Shown: piece by piece, positions 1 through 4,415 of the stretch
Layout: every line of letters starts with the position of its first letter
Numbering within the stretch: the stretch's first letter is position 1
Assembly: GCA_024280675.1 (NCBI GenBank)
Contig: JAJRPT010000183.1
Location: forward strand, 1-11,318
From: Bacteroidota bacterium
GTDB taxonomy: Bacteria > Bacteroidota > Ignavibacteria > Kapaibacteriales > UBA2268
Reading direction: 5' to 3'
Length of the DNA stretch: 11,318 nt
Translations under genes and position numbers: made by a program
The notes under the pieces: generated by a model
Database searches by the model: none
What the model was told of the DNA's origin: nothing
Seen by the model: the letters and a program-made list of their open reading frames with translations, nothing else

Positions 1-2
1 AT

Positions 3-131
3 CTTAAAGAGTCAATTGGTGAGGACGTGTCGGCACGTGCCATGCTTGAATATTTCGAGCCACTGATGGCATATTTGAAGGAGCAGAACAAGGGACGTGA
101 GCATACATTACCCGAAACTCCAGGAGCGTAA
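3..131 (+). CDS. Peptidyl-dipeptidase (ACE-like, peptidase family M2), C-terminal end only
   Basis: Partial gene entering from the left edge; reading frame 3 gives the last 42 residues and a TAA stop at 129-131. The segment MLEYFEPLMAYLKEQNKG matches the conserved C-terminal helix of M2 peptidyl-dipeptidases (angiotensin-converting-enzyme family), which in many members reads like LLEYFxPLxxWLxEQNKG. These enzymes are zinc peptidases that remove C-terminal dipeptides, and bacterial forms are usually exported. The HEXXH catalytic motif lies outside the window, so activity cannot be judged. A REP-like hairpin cluster and an intrinsic terminator follow, so this gene is probably the last in its transcript. 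The family call rests on a short segment and is fairly confident. Confidence 0.75.
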   Translation, partial: LKESIGEDVSARAMLEYFEPLMAYLKEQNKGREHTLPETPGA

Positions 132-144
132 GTCACATTGCGAC

Positions 145-190
145 CACACGAAGTGTGCTTTGAAGTGTGTCATTCTGGCTTGTCCAGAAT
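145..190. repeat. REP-like palindromic cluster behind the M2 peptidase gene
   Basis: Two short perfect hairpins lie between the stop codon and the terminator: CACAC-GAA-GTGTG (145-157) and ATTCTGG-CTTGT-CCAGAAT (172-190). The octamer GAAGTGTG also occurs twice, at 150-157 and 162-169. The second hairpin resembles the dispersed 'cattctgg...ccagaat' palindromes found between genes in many bacteria. Such elements can stabilise mRNA 3' ends or be mobilised by RAYT transposases. Only one copy is in the window, so its dispersed nature is an inference. Confidence 0.5.
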
Positions 191-206
191 CTCATCGAAC
201 AATAAC

Positions 207-244
207 AAAGCCCAGCTAATTAATTTTAGTTGGGCTTTATTTTT
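207..244 (+). terminator. Intrinsic terminator of the M2 peptidase transcript
   Basis: A 12-bp stem (AAAGCCCAGCTA at 207-218 with TAGTTGGGCTTT at 227-238, one G-U pair) and an 8-nt loop are followed by a T-rich tract at 240-244. This is a classic rho-independent layout for the rightward transcript. Confidence 0.85.
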
Positions 245-272
245 ACTTTATTGTCTGGGACAAGTCTGGTTC

Positions 273-310
273 AAAAAGAAAAACCGACCACTAAGAAGTA
301 ATCGGTTTTT
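273..310 (-). terminator. Intrinsic terminator of the tRNA-Pro transcript
   Basis: On the minus strand a perfect 9-bp stem (AAAAACCGA at 302-310 with TCGGTTTTT at 279-287) encloses a 14-nt loop. It continues into C and five more T's (277-273). It lies about 30 bp past the tRNA 3' end, where a tRNA terminator is expected. Confidence 0.75.
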
Positions 311-339
311 AAAAGAAATAAACCCATAAAAGGGAATTG

Positions 340-414
340 TCGGGGTGAAAGGATTCGAACCTTCGGCCTTCTGGTCCCAAACCAGACGCGCTAACCGGCC
401 TGCGCCACACCCCG
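340..414 (-). tRNA. tRNA-Pro (anticodon UGG)
   Basis: The minus strand folds into a complete 75-nt tRNA. The acceptor stem is CGGGGTG (414-408) with CACCCCG (347-341), and the discriminator is A at 340. The anticodon arm is TCTGG-TTTGGGA-CCAGA, with anticodon TGG in positions 34-36. The T arm is GAAGG-TTCGAAT-CCTTT, including the TTCGAAT loop. TGG reads proline codons CCA/CCG, and often all four through wobble modification. The 3' CCA is not encoded, so it must be added by tRNA nucleotidyltransferase. A terminator follows at 273-310. No integrated element is seen at the tRNA 3' end in this window. Confidence 0.97.
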
Positions 415-438
415 CACTTGCGTTGCTTTTTGCCCGCC

Positions 439-469
439 GTGTAAAAATATATTTACATAGTGAGTGCAA
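439..469 (-). promoter_or_regulatory. Possible tRNA-Pro promoter region with a palindrome
   Basis: Reading leftward, TTGCAC (469-464) could be a -35 box. TTTTTA (447-442) lies 16 bp further on as a weak -10, about 28 bp before the tRNA 5' end. The same bases hold an inverted repeat with arms TGTAAA (440-445) and TTTACA (452-457), six bases apart. The position suits a tRNA promoter, but the -10 match is poor, so the call is tentative. Confidence 0.3.
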
Positions 470-537
470 CTTGTTTGCCCATCTCTTGAGAAGTTTTTGC
501 CAGAATATAATTTGGTTTAAGCTCAAAAAATCTTGTT

Positions 538-616
538 CAACTATACCCAGTCTTGCACCGAATCCAGCCCTGCTCAAATCCAGCCCAACTGTACCCAGTC
601 TTGCACCGAATCCAGC
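538..616. repeat. Imperfect tandem duplication, 48-bp period
   Basis: A 31-bp block starting CAACTATACCCAGTCTTGC at 538-568 recurs at 586-616 with a single difference (A to G at the sixth base). The copies are offset by 48 bp. The spacer contains a further partial copy, AATCCAGCCC, at 577-586. With only two full copies and no array, it looks like a tandem duplication or the remains of a minisatellite. Confidence 0.8.
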
Positions 617-772
617 TCAAGCTATTTTCTGACCCCACTTGAAGTGACAAGAGATGTGACGATTTTTTCTAAAAGAACAAGTACAAAGGTAGCTAGAAAA
701 AACTTCATAATCAAATGAATAATTTTAAGTGTGGTAAATAAAAATAATAATGAAGAGGCTAGGGGGTGAATA

Positions 773-1807
773 TTATTTTATATTAGTTTTACCTAAACGG
801 TTGTCACGTCGCTTCTTAGCGAGTTCTCTTTGGTCAATTATGTGATCGGCTTCGTCTACTATTTCGGCACCAATCATGGTTTCGACCACATCTTCCATTG
901 TGATAAGTCCTTCAAATCCCCCAAACTCATCGACTACGGCAAAAAGGTGTTGGCGGCGTTTTAGGAAAAGCTCCAGTGCTTGGTCGAGCGTCACGGTTTC
1001 TGCAATCATATAAATTTCTTTGGCGAGCGATTTAACGGCAATCGATGTCTCACCATTGAGTGCCGATTGCAGCACGTCCCTGGTCATAACATATCCCCTT
1101 AGCCCTTGGTCAATACTTTCGCCGTCCCAGATTGGGAAGCGTGAATAATTGTTTAATTCGGATAATTTAATTACATCTTCGACCTTTTCATCGGCACCAC
1201 AAGAGAAGACAACAGTTCTTGGAGTCATTACATCTTCGACTAGGACACCTGAGAAGCTGAGTGTATTTTTCAGTATCCTGTACTCGTCTTCGTCCAAATT
1301 TCCTTCTTCACGGGCTGATTCAACAAGTGCTTCAATTTCTTCTTTTTCTTCTTCGGGAGTATCTTTCCCTCCCATTAAATTATTAAGCAGAGTGCTTATT
1401 TTCTCAAAAAACGAACCTAGGATAATAAAGAATGAAATAGGTCGAGCCATCTCCAGTGCAATTTTATCGGCAAAACGCATTCCGAACGAATACATAATAA
1501 TTCTCACAAGAAATATAATTAGCAACCAAATGGGAATAGAATAAAGACTAGTTTCTTGAAAGAGGCTGTTCAGTAAAAAAAACGGAGTAGCCACAATATA
1601 GACAATAATTTCAACTGAATACAAACTGGCGATGGATTGCTCATATCTGTTGCGGTGCTTAGAGATGAGCATTGCATTGGGGTTTAAGCGTTCAGTTTCA
1701 TAGTTTAGTTTCTGTTTTGACAGATATGAAAATGCAGCGTTGAGCAATGCAAGAAATGAGGAAATAAGGAAAATCAAATAAAAATAACTATAATAATCGT
1801 CGTCCAT
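773..1807 (-). CDS. DUF21/CNNM-type membrane protein with CBS pair (HlyC/CorC-like family)
   Basis: 344 residues. The N-terminal third is a membrane DUF21-like domain with hydrophobic segments near residues 8-28, 60-81, 88-108 and 120-143. An acidic linker (EEEKEEIEALVESAREEGNL, about 152-171) follows, then a Bateman CBS pair at about 193-250 and 262-312. Family signatures are visible: EDVMTPR (191-197), YSRFPIW (221-227), VVDEFGGFEGLITMEDVVE (291-309) and the trailing EIVDEAD. The family is linked to divalent metal (Mg/Co) transport or efflux, with nucleotide sensing by the CBS pair. The C-terminal CorC_HlyC domain of typical 420-450-residue members is absent, and the protein ends in a basic tail. 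ATG is the first possible start because an in-frame TAA lies just upstream. It is last of a three-gene minus-strand block, 56 bp behind the lipoprotein gene. GldE of gliding bacteria belongs to the same superfamily, but I cannot assign that name. Confidence 0.85.
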   Translation of the reverse strand: MDDDYYSYFYLIFLISSFLALLNAAFSYLSKQKLNYETERLNPNAMLISKHRNRYEQSIASLYSVEIIVYIVATPFFLLNSLFQETSLYSIPIWLLIIFLVRIIMYSFGMRFADKIALEMARPISFFIILGSFFEKISTLLNNLMGGKDTPEEEKEEIEALVESAREEGNLDEDEYRILKNTLSFSGVLVEDVMTPRTVVFSCGADEKVEDVIKLSELNNYSRFPIWDGESIDQGLRGYVMTRDVLQSALNGETSIAVKSLAKEIYMIAETVTLDQALELFLKRRQHLFAVVDEFGGFEGLITMEDVVETMIGAEIVDEADHIIDQRELAKKRRDNRLGKTNIK

Positions 1808-1863
1808 TCTGAGTTTTATTAACTCCTATATTGTTGAGTAAAATTTATTATTATCTTTTAAAA

Positions 1864-2487
1864 TTAGAAATCTCTGTCAATGATAGTAATTCTACCAGGG
1901 CTAAGATTTCCGATTGGTGTTTCAATTTTTGGAGTAGCTTCCATTCTAATATTTACTTTATCGGTTTTAAACCCAGAAATATTGAGTCCAAGTTGCATTA
2001 ATTTCTTGTATGAACCAGGGTCGAACATTTCAATGTCGAACATTTCAATAAGGTCACATTCTATTAGAATTGGAATATCGACTGGTTTATTTTTGTAGGG
2101 TAATTCTATCGGATTTTGAATATTCCCATTTGCAACCCTCACATCATCAATAAACAAATCAAATCCGAAAGAGAGAATCCTTGCATTTGTGCCAATATTC
2201 TTTGCCTTATCATAGTTTGGATTTTTTGCTTGCACGATTATAGTAAAATTCACTGGCATTTTCCCACTAGCAAAGTTTTTTGCTAAGTTTAGTCCTTCGC
2301 CCAGCGTGAGATCATCTGCTTTTCTTTTCCTGTCAAGTTTAATTTCTGCAATTCTAACATTTTTGATGGCAGAAAGTCTGAACTCTATATTTTTTAATTG
2401 TGCGACATCCCTTGCAAAATCACTTAATCTTACACAAGAGCAGAGCAAAAAAGCCAGGAGTAATAATATCAGATATAATTTTTTCAT
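1864..2487 (-). CDS. Lipoprotein with possible WHy/LEA-2-like domain
   Basis: 207 residues from the ATG at 2485-2487. An upstream GTG at 2503-2505 is also open but would add six residues before the signal peptide. The N-terminus MKKLYLILLLLAFLLCSC is a lipoprotein signal peptide with lipobox LCSC and acylated Cys18. The mature part contains a pattern typical of WHy/LEA14-type beta-sandwich domains: a strand ending in 'VQAKNPN', then 'FGFDLFIDDVRVANG', 'IELPYKNKPVDIPI' and a hydrophobic strand. This suggests a periplasm-facing or outer-membrane lipoprotein of unknown role. An exact 15-bp tandem duplication gives IEMFD-IEMFD. It lies 72 bp behind the receiver gene and 56 bp ahead of the DUF21/CBS gene, so co-transcription is plausible. 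The lipoprotein call is strong; the WHy call is moderate. Confidence 0.7.
   Translation of the reverse strand: MKKLYLILLLLAFLLCSCVRLSDFARDVAQLKNIEFRLSAIKNVRIAEIKLDRKRKADDLTLGEGLNLAKNFASGKMPVNFTIIVQAKNPNYDKAKNIGTNARILSFGFDLFIDDVRVANGNIQNPIELPYKNKPVDIPILIECDLIEMFDIEMFDPGSYKKLMQLGLNISGFKTDKVNIRMEATPKIETPIGNLSPGRITIIDRDF
2020..2049. repeat. Exact 15-bp tandem duplication inside the lipoprotein gene
   Basis: The 15-mer GTCGAACATTTCAAT occurs twice head to tail (2020-2034 and 2035-2049). Being a multiple of three, it keeps the frame and encodes IEMFD twice on the minus strand. Perfect identity suggests a recent replication slippage. Confidence 0.95.
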
Positions 2488-2559
2488 TTGAAACAAAAAG
2501 TACACTAAACTAGCAAGCTTAATGCAGTTTTTGGAATACTTTACAATATAATATAAAAA

Positions 2560-3030
2560 TTAATCCCGAAGATATTCTTCAACAGTTTTACCGTGACCAG
2601 TTTCTTCAATAAGCGAAGCTAGAGCTGACTCAAGTTTTCCAGCCTTTTGCCCATTTAAACTAAGGGTAGAAAGAAGACCAACTTTTGCGACCAGTAATTT
2701 CTCCTCGATTGGTTTGGAGAGGAAGTCATCTGCACCAGCGTCTATTGATTTAAGCTGATTTGCAACATCATTGAGAGCCGTTACAATAACGACTGGTATA
2801 TGCTTTGTGACCTCATCATCTTTCAATCGCCTCACCGTTTCATAGCCGTCCATTCTGGGCATCATCACATCTAGCACAATGGCATCGGGTGGGCGAAGTT
2901 CAACTTTTTCCAAGCAATCAATCCCGTCGTAAGCCTCTGTTGCTTCGTAGCCGTTGGCTTCGAGGTATCTTCTGAGCAATTTCGTGGTTATTTTATTATC
3001 ATCAACAACTAAAATAAAAGGTTTTTTCAT
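2560..3030 (-). CDS. Stand-alone response regulator receiver (CheY-like) protein
   Basis: 156 residues. A full receiver domain covers about residues 4-122. It has the acidic pair D10/D11, phospho-acceptor D54 in 'IVLDVMMPRMDG', T84 in 'VVIVTALND' and K106 in 'LSKPIEEK', so all residues needed for phosphorylation are present. The roughly 30-residue tail has no recognisable DNA-binding or enzyme output domain, so it probably works by protein contact or as a phosphorelay intermediate. No histidine kinase is in the window, making it an orphan here. The ATG at 3028-3030 has an AAGGA ribosome site eight bases upstream (3039-3043). It is first of the leftward block with the lipoprotein and DUF21/CBS genes. 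A promoter in the AT-rich gap at 3044-3188 is likely but not clear. Confidence 0.93.
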   Translation of the reverse strand: MKKPFILVVDDNKITTKLLRRYLEANGYEATEAYDGIDCLEKVELRPPDAIVLDVMMPRMDGYETVRRLKDDEVTKHIPVVIVTALNDVANQLKSIDAGADDFLSKPIEEKLLVAKVGLLSTLSLNGQKAGKLESALASLIEETGHGKTVEEYLRD

Positions 3031-3188
3031 TTATGCAATCCTTGTCCTAAAAATTATTTTCCAATATAATCAACTTCTTCATATTTAACAAGATTTATTT
3101 TCCAAACACATAATTAATGAAGATTTAATATTCTTAAATATAATTCCAAGTATTTTCTCAGAAATTACAGGTGACAACATTCATTCAA

Positions 3189-3542
3189 TTAATAAGTCCC
3201 AGATTGTTGCTTGTCCGAATCCTGGATTAGTTTTAAAAGCCTCTCTTCTTTATTTTTTTGAGCTTTTTCAGAGATTGATTTTTTGAGGAATAATCCTTGT
3301 GAGTTCTGGGCAAACATCCCCCCCTCACCGCTAATTATATAATTAGGATTAATTCCTTTTTTGTAGAGCTGGTGCAAAAGCCTGAGTGGAATACTAGCCC
3401 GCCCTAGTTCATAGTTTTTTATTCTATCACTTGTTTCATCAACCAAGTAAGCAAACTGCTCACTGCTTAACTTCTGACCTTGGTTGAAAATCAAGCGTAC
3501 TTCTTTTAGTCGCCCGCCCGAATCTTTTATAATATTTTCCAT
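3189..3542 (-). CDS. XRE/Cro-cI-type helix-turn-helix regulator, probable repressor of the adjacent module
   Basis: 117 residues from the ATG at 3540-3542. A TTG at 3567-3569 could add nine residues but has no better ribosome site. The helix-turn-helix spans about residues 11-60: RLKEVRLIF, then LSSEQFAYLVDETSDRIKNY with recognition-helix pattern, then ELGRASIPLRLLHQLY. 'GINPNYIISGEGGMF' is the typical end of XRE domains in phage repressors. A lysine/glutamate-rich C-terminal helix follows, without a LexA-type peptidase domain, so RecA-triggered self-cleavage is not expected. It is divergent from two small genes. The shared 178-bp gap contains three operator-like palindromes, so autoregulation and repression of the rightward genes is the natural inference. 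A run of seven G's (minus strand, 3324-3318) lies in the coding region. Confidence 0.82.
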   Translation of the reverse strand: MENIIKDSGGRLKEVRLIFNQGQKLSSEQFAYLVDETSDRIKNYELGRASIPLRLLHQLYKKGINPNYIISGEGGMFAQNSQGLFLKKSISEKAQKNKEERLLKLIQDSDKQQSGTY

Positions 3543-3603
3543 AAAAAATAATACTTTATTAGTTTCCAAAAACCGCTATTTTCAAATTATTTAGGCGATA
3601 AGA

Positions 3604-3609
3604 ATTATA
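3604..3609 (-). promoter_or_regulatory. Possible -10 box of the repressor gene
   Basis: TATAAT reads leftward at 3609-3604, about 62 bp before the repressor ATG. No good -35 box is present at 16-18 bp; the expected place (about 3627-3632) abuts the leftmost operator-like site. A weak promoter helped or blocked by a protein bound there is possible but unproven. Confidence 0.35.
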
Positions 3610-3631
3610 TTTTTAAAAATATATAAAATAA

Positions 3632-3646
3632 GTGTAAATATTGCTT
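3632..3646. promoter_or_regulatory. Operator-like site O1 (degenerate)
   Basis: GTGTAA-ATA-TTGCTT: the left half matches the two neighbouring palindromes, while the right half keeps only TT. Its centre (3639) is exactly 22 bp from that of O2. It overlaps the -35 box of the putative rightward promoter. Confidence 0.6.
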
Positions 3647-3669
3647 GTTTTTAGTGTAAGAATTACACT
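3641..3669 (+). promoter_or_regulatory. Putative sigma-70-type promoter of the two small rightward genes
   Basis: TTGCTT (3641-3646) and TACACT (3664-3669) are 17 bp apart, matching -35/-10 geometry with three and four of six consensus bases. Transcription would start near 3676, about 45 bp before the first ATG. O1 overlaps the -35 box, O2 the -10 box, and O3 the start region, so a bound repressor would block it. Bacteroidota often use a different consensus, so this is tentative. Confidence 0.4.
3654..3668. promoter_or_regulatory. Operator-like palindrome O2 (perfect arms)
   Basis: GTGTAA-GAA-TTACAC is a perfect 6-bp inverted repeat around a 3-bp centre at 3661. It is the best of three evenly spaced sites and the likeliest strong binding site for the adjacent XRE protein. 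Confidence 0.75.
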
Positions 3670-3675
3670 ATTTGC

Positions 3676-3690
3676 GTGTAGATATTACAC
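3676..3690. promoter_or_regulatory. Operator-like palindrome O3
   Basis: GTGTAG-ATA-TTACAC has five of six arm pairs complementary, with its centre at 3683, again exactly 22 bp from O2. It lies at the predicted transcript start of the rightward genes. Confidence 0.7.
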
Positions 3691-3720
3691 ATTATTTAAT
3701 AAATAGTTTCAGGAGAAGCC

Positions 3721-3963
3721 ATGAATTACAAACCTAACACACCCAGCAATGCAAATATAGATGATTTTCATAAGCAAATCATAATTTTGAAGAAAAATAT
3801 GTTAAAATTTATTAATAAACATCAAGATGAGCTTCCGCTTCTTGTCGGCTATATTGATGATTTGCATTATTTACTAAATGATTATCTTGATTGCATTGCC
3901 CTTGGAATGCAGGAATTCGCGGGTGATGACTGGTGCGATGATTTTGAAAACCACGAAATATAA
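3721..3963 (+). CDS. Small acidic hypothetical protein, first gene of the phage-like module
   Basis: 80 residues; I do not recognise a family. AGGAG at 3711-3715 sits five bases before the ATG, a strong ribosome site that supports a real gene. The sequence looks mainly helical, with a basic patch near 18-35 (KQIIILKKNMLKFINKH), a leucine/aspartate-rich middle (LPLLVGYIDDLHYLLNDYLD) and a very acidic tail (DDWCDDFE). There is no signal peptide or clear membrane helix. It lies right after the three-operator region and 29 bp before the Mor-like gene, so it is likely co-transcribed and repressed together with it. In Mu-like phages small early genes of unknown function occupy similar positions; a role as anti-repressor or accessory regulator is only a guess. 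Confidence 0.7.
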   Translation: MNYKPNTPSNANIDDFHKQIIILKKNMLKFINKHQDELPLLVGYIDDLHYLLNDYLDCIALGMQEFAGDDWCDDFENHEI

Positions 3964-3992
3964 AATACATTCAATCAAGTGAGGAAGACATT

Positions 3993-4289
3993 ATGTCAAA
4001 CATTCTAGATCAGATAAAATATGAAGAGTTGAGCGTTGATATGCAGGATTTGAGTCGTGTTATTGGCTTAAAAAACGTAACAAAGCTAATAGAAGAGTAT
4101 GGCGGATCGCATTTCTACGTTCCCAAGATATCGAAGTTCAAGAAATTCATACTGAGGGTAATCGAGGAGAATGGCGAATTATCAACTCGCAAAATATCAA
4201 AGCTATTCAATGTATCGGAGCAATTCTTACGCATCAATTTCAAAAAGCAATTTGAGATTAGAGCTCGAGTAAAGAAAATGCTTAGTTGA
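3993..4289 (+). CDS. Mor/C-like transcription activator (Mu-phage middle-operon activator family)
   Basis: 98 residues. GAGGAAG at 3981-3987 precedes the ATG by five bases. Residues about 20-45 contain 'VIGLKNVTKLIEEYGG' followed by 'SHFYVPK', closely paralleling the Mor dimerisation domain, where a helix is followed by GG-x-x-YIP(R/K). Residues about 60-92 form a C-terminal helix-turn-helix (STRKISKLFNVSEQFLRINFKKQ), in the place of Mor's DNA-binding helices. Mor activates the middle operon of phage Mu; C activates the late genes. The protein is shorter than Mu Mor (129 residues), mainly at the N-terminus. No middle or late phage genes follow, since the next gene is porX in the opposite direction. 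Its target, if any, must be elsewhere. The assignment is from motif recall, not alignment. Confidence 0.68.
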   Translation: MSNILDQIKYEELSVDMQDLSRVIGLKNVTKLIEEYGGSHFYVPKISKFKKFILRVIEENGELSTRKISKLFNVSEQFLRINFKKQFEIRARVKKMLS

Positions 4290-4302
4290 TTAATTTTGTT
4301 TG
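4289..4302. repeat. 14-bp direct repeat, left copy
   Basis: ATTAATTTTGTTTG begins on the last base of the Mor-like stop codon and recurs exactly at 4402-4415, over the porX stop codon. The two copies bracket the convergent 113-bp gap. Low complexity means chance is possible. Confidence 0.6.
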
Positions 4303-4401
4303 TGGTGGGAACAAATGACAAATTATTTCCTATCAAGCATCCAATACCTTTGAATTCTGTCAAATAAAAAAAATAAATGAAGGAAATTTGTTGTTGTTGA
4401 A

Positions 4402-4415
4402 ATTAATTTTGTTTG
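4402..4415. repeat. 14-bp direct repeat, right copy
   Basis: Second exact copy of ATTAATTTTGTTTG, covering the end of porX including its TAA. Between the copies only weak hairpins are visible (TTTGTT/AACAAA near 4296-4316 and AATTT/AAATT near 4385-4404). No clear terminator separates the convergent genes. Confidence 0.6.

Larger units (their letters stand above)
415..772. other. Gene-free stretch between tRNA-Pro and the DUF21/CBS gene
   Basis: These 358 bases have no convincing coding frame. Open frames here run through the tRNA or the duplicated segment and lack any protein-family signal. The stretch holds the putative tRNA promoter near 439-469 and the 48-bp duplication at 538-616. Downstream of that (about 620-772) is AT-rich sequence in which I see no hairpin terminator for the leftward DUF21/CBS gene. 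Confidence 0.5.

Noticed and set aside
32..41. Perfect palindrome GGCACGTGCC
   Set aside because: It lies inside conserved peptidase coding sequence and is short; no regulatory context.
138..329. 63-residue frame after the peptidase
   Set aside because: It crosses two hairpins and two intrinsic terminators, has no good ribosome site, and the peptide comes from REP-like sequence.
340..360. tRNA-Pro 3' end as an attachment site for an integrated element
   Set aside because: No second copy of the tRNA 3' end and no integrase is seen in the window.
538..616. Possible CRISPR array
   Set aside because: Only two copies, a spacer that itself contains part of the repeat, and no cas genes.
248..632. 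Open frames on both strands across the tRNA-Pro region (248-577 minus, 345-632 plus)
   Set aside because: They run straight through the tRNA and its terminator, and the peptides show no family features.
533..718. Small open frame over the duplicated segment (61 residues)
   Set aside because: Its QSCTESS repeats only reflect the 48-bp DNA duplication; there is no ribosome site and no recognisable protein.
3054..3101. Repeated TTATTTTCCAA (3054-3064 and 3091-3101) in the gap upstream of the receiver gene
   Set aside because: An 11-bp, low-complexity match in AT-rich sequence; chance is the simplest reading.
4115..4363. 82-residue minus-strand frame opposite the Mor-like gene
   Set aside because: It is antisense to a gene with a good ribosome site and family motifs, and has no features of its own.
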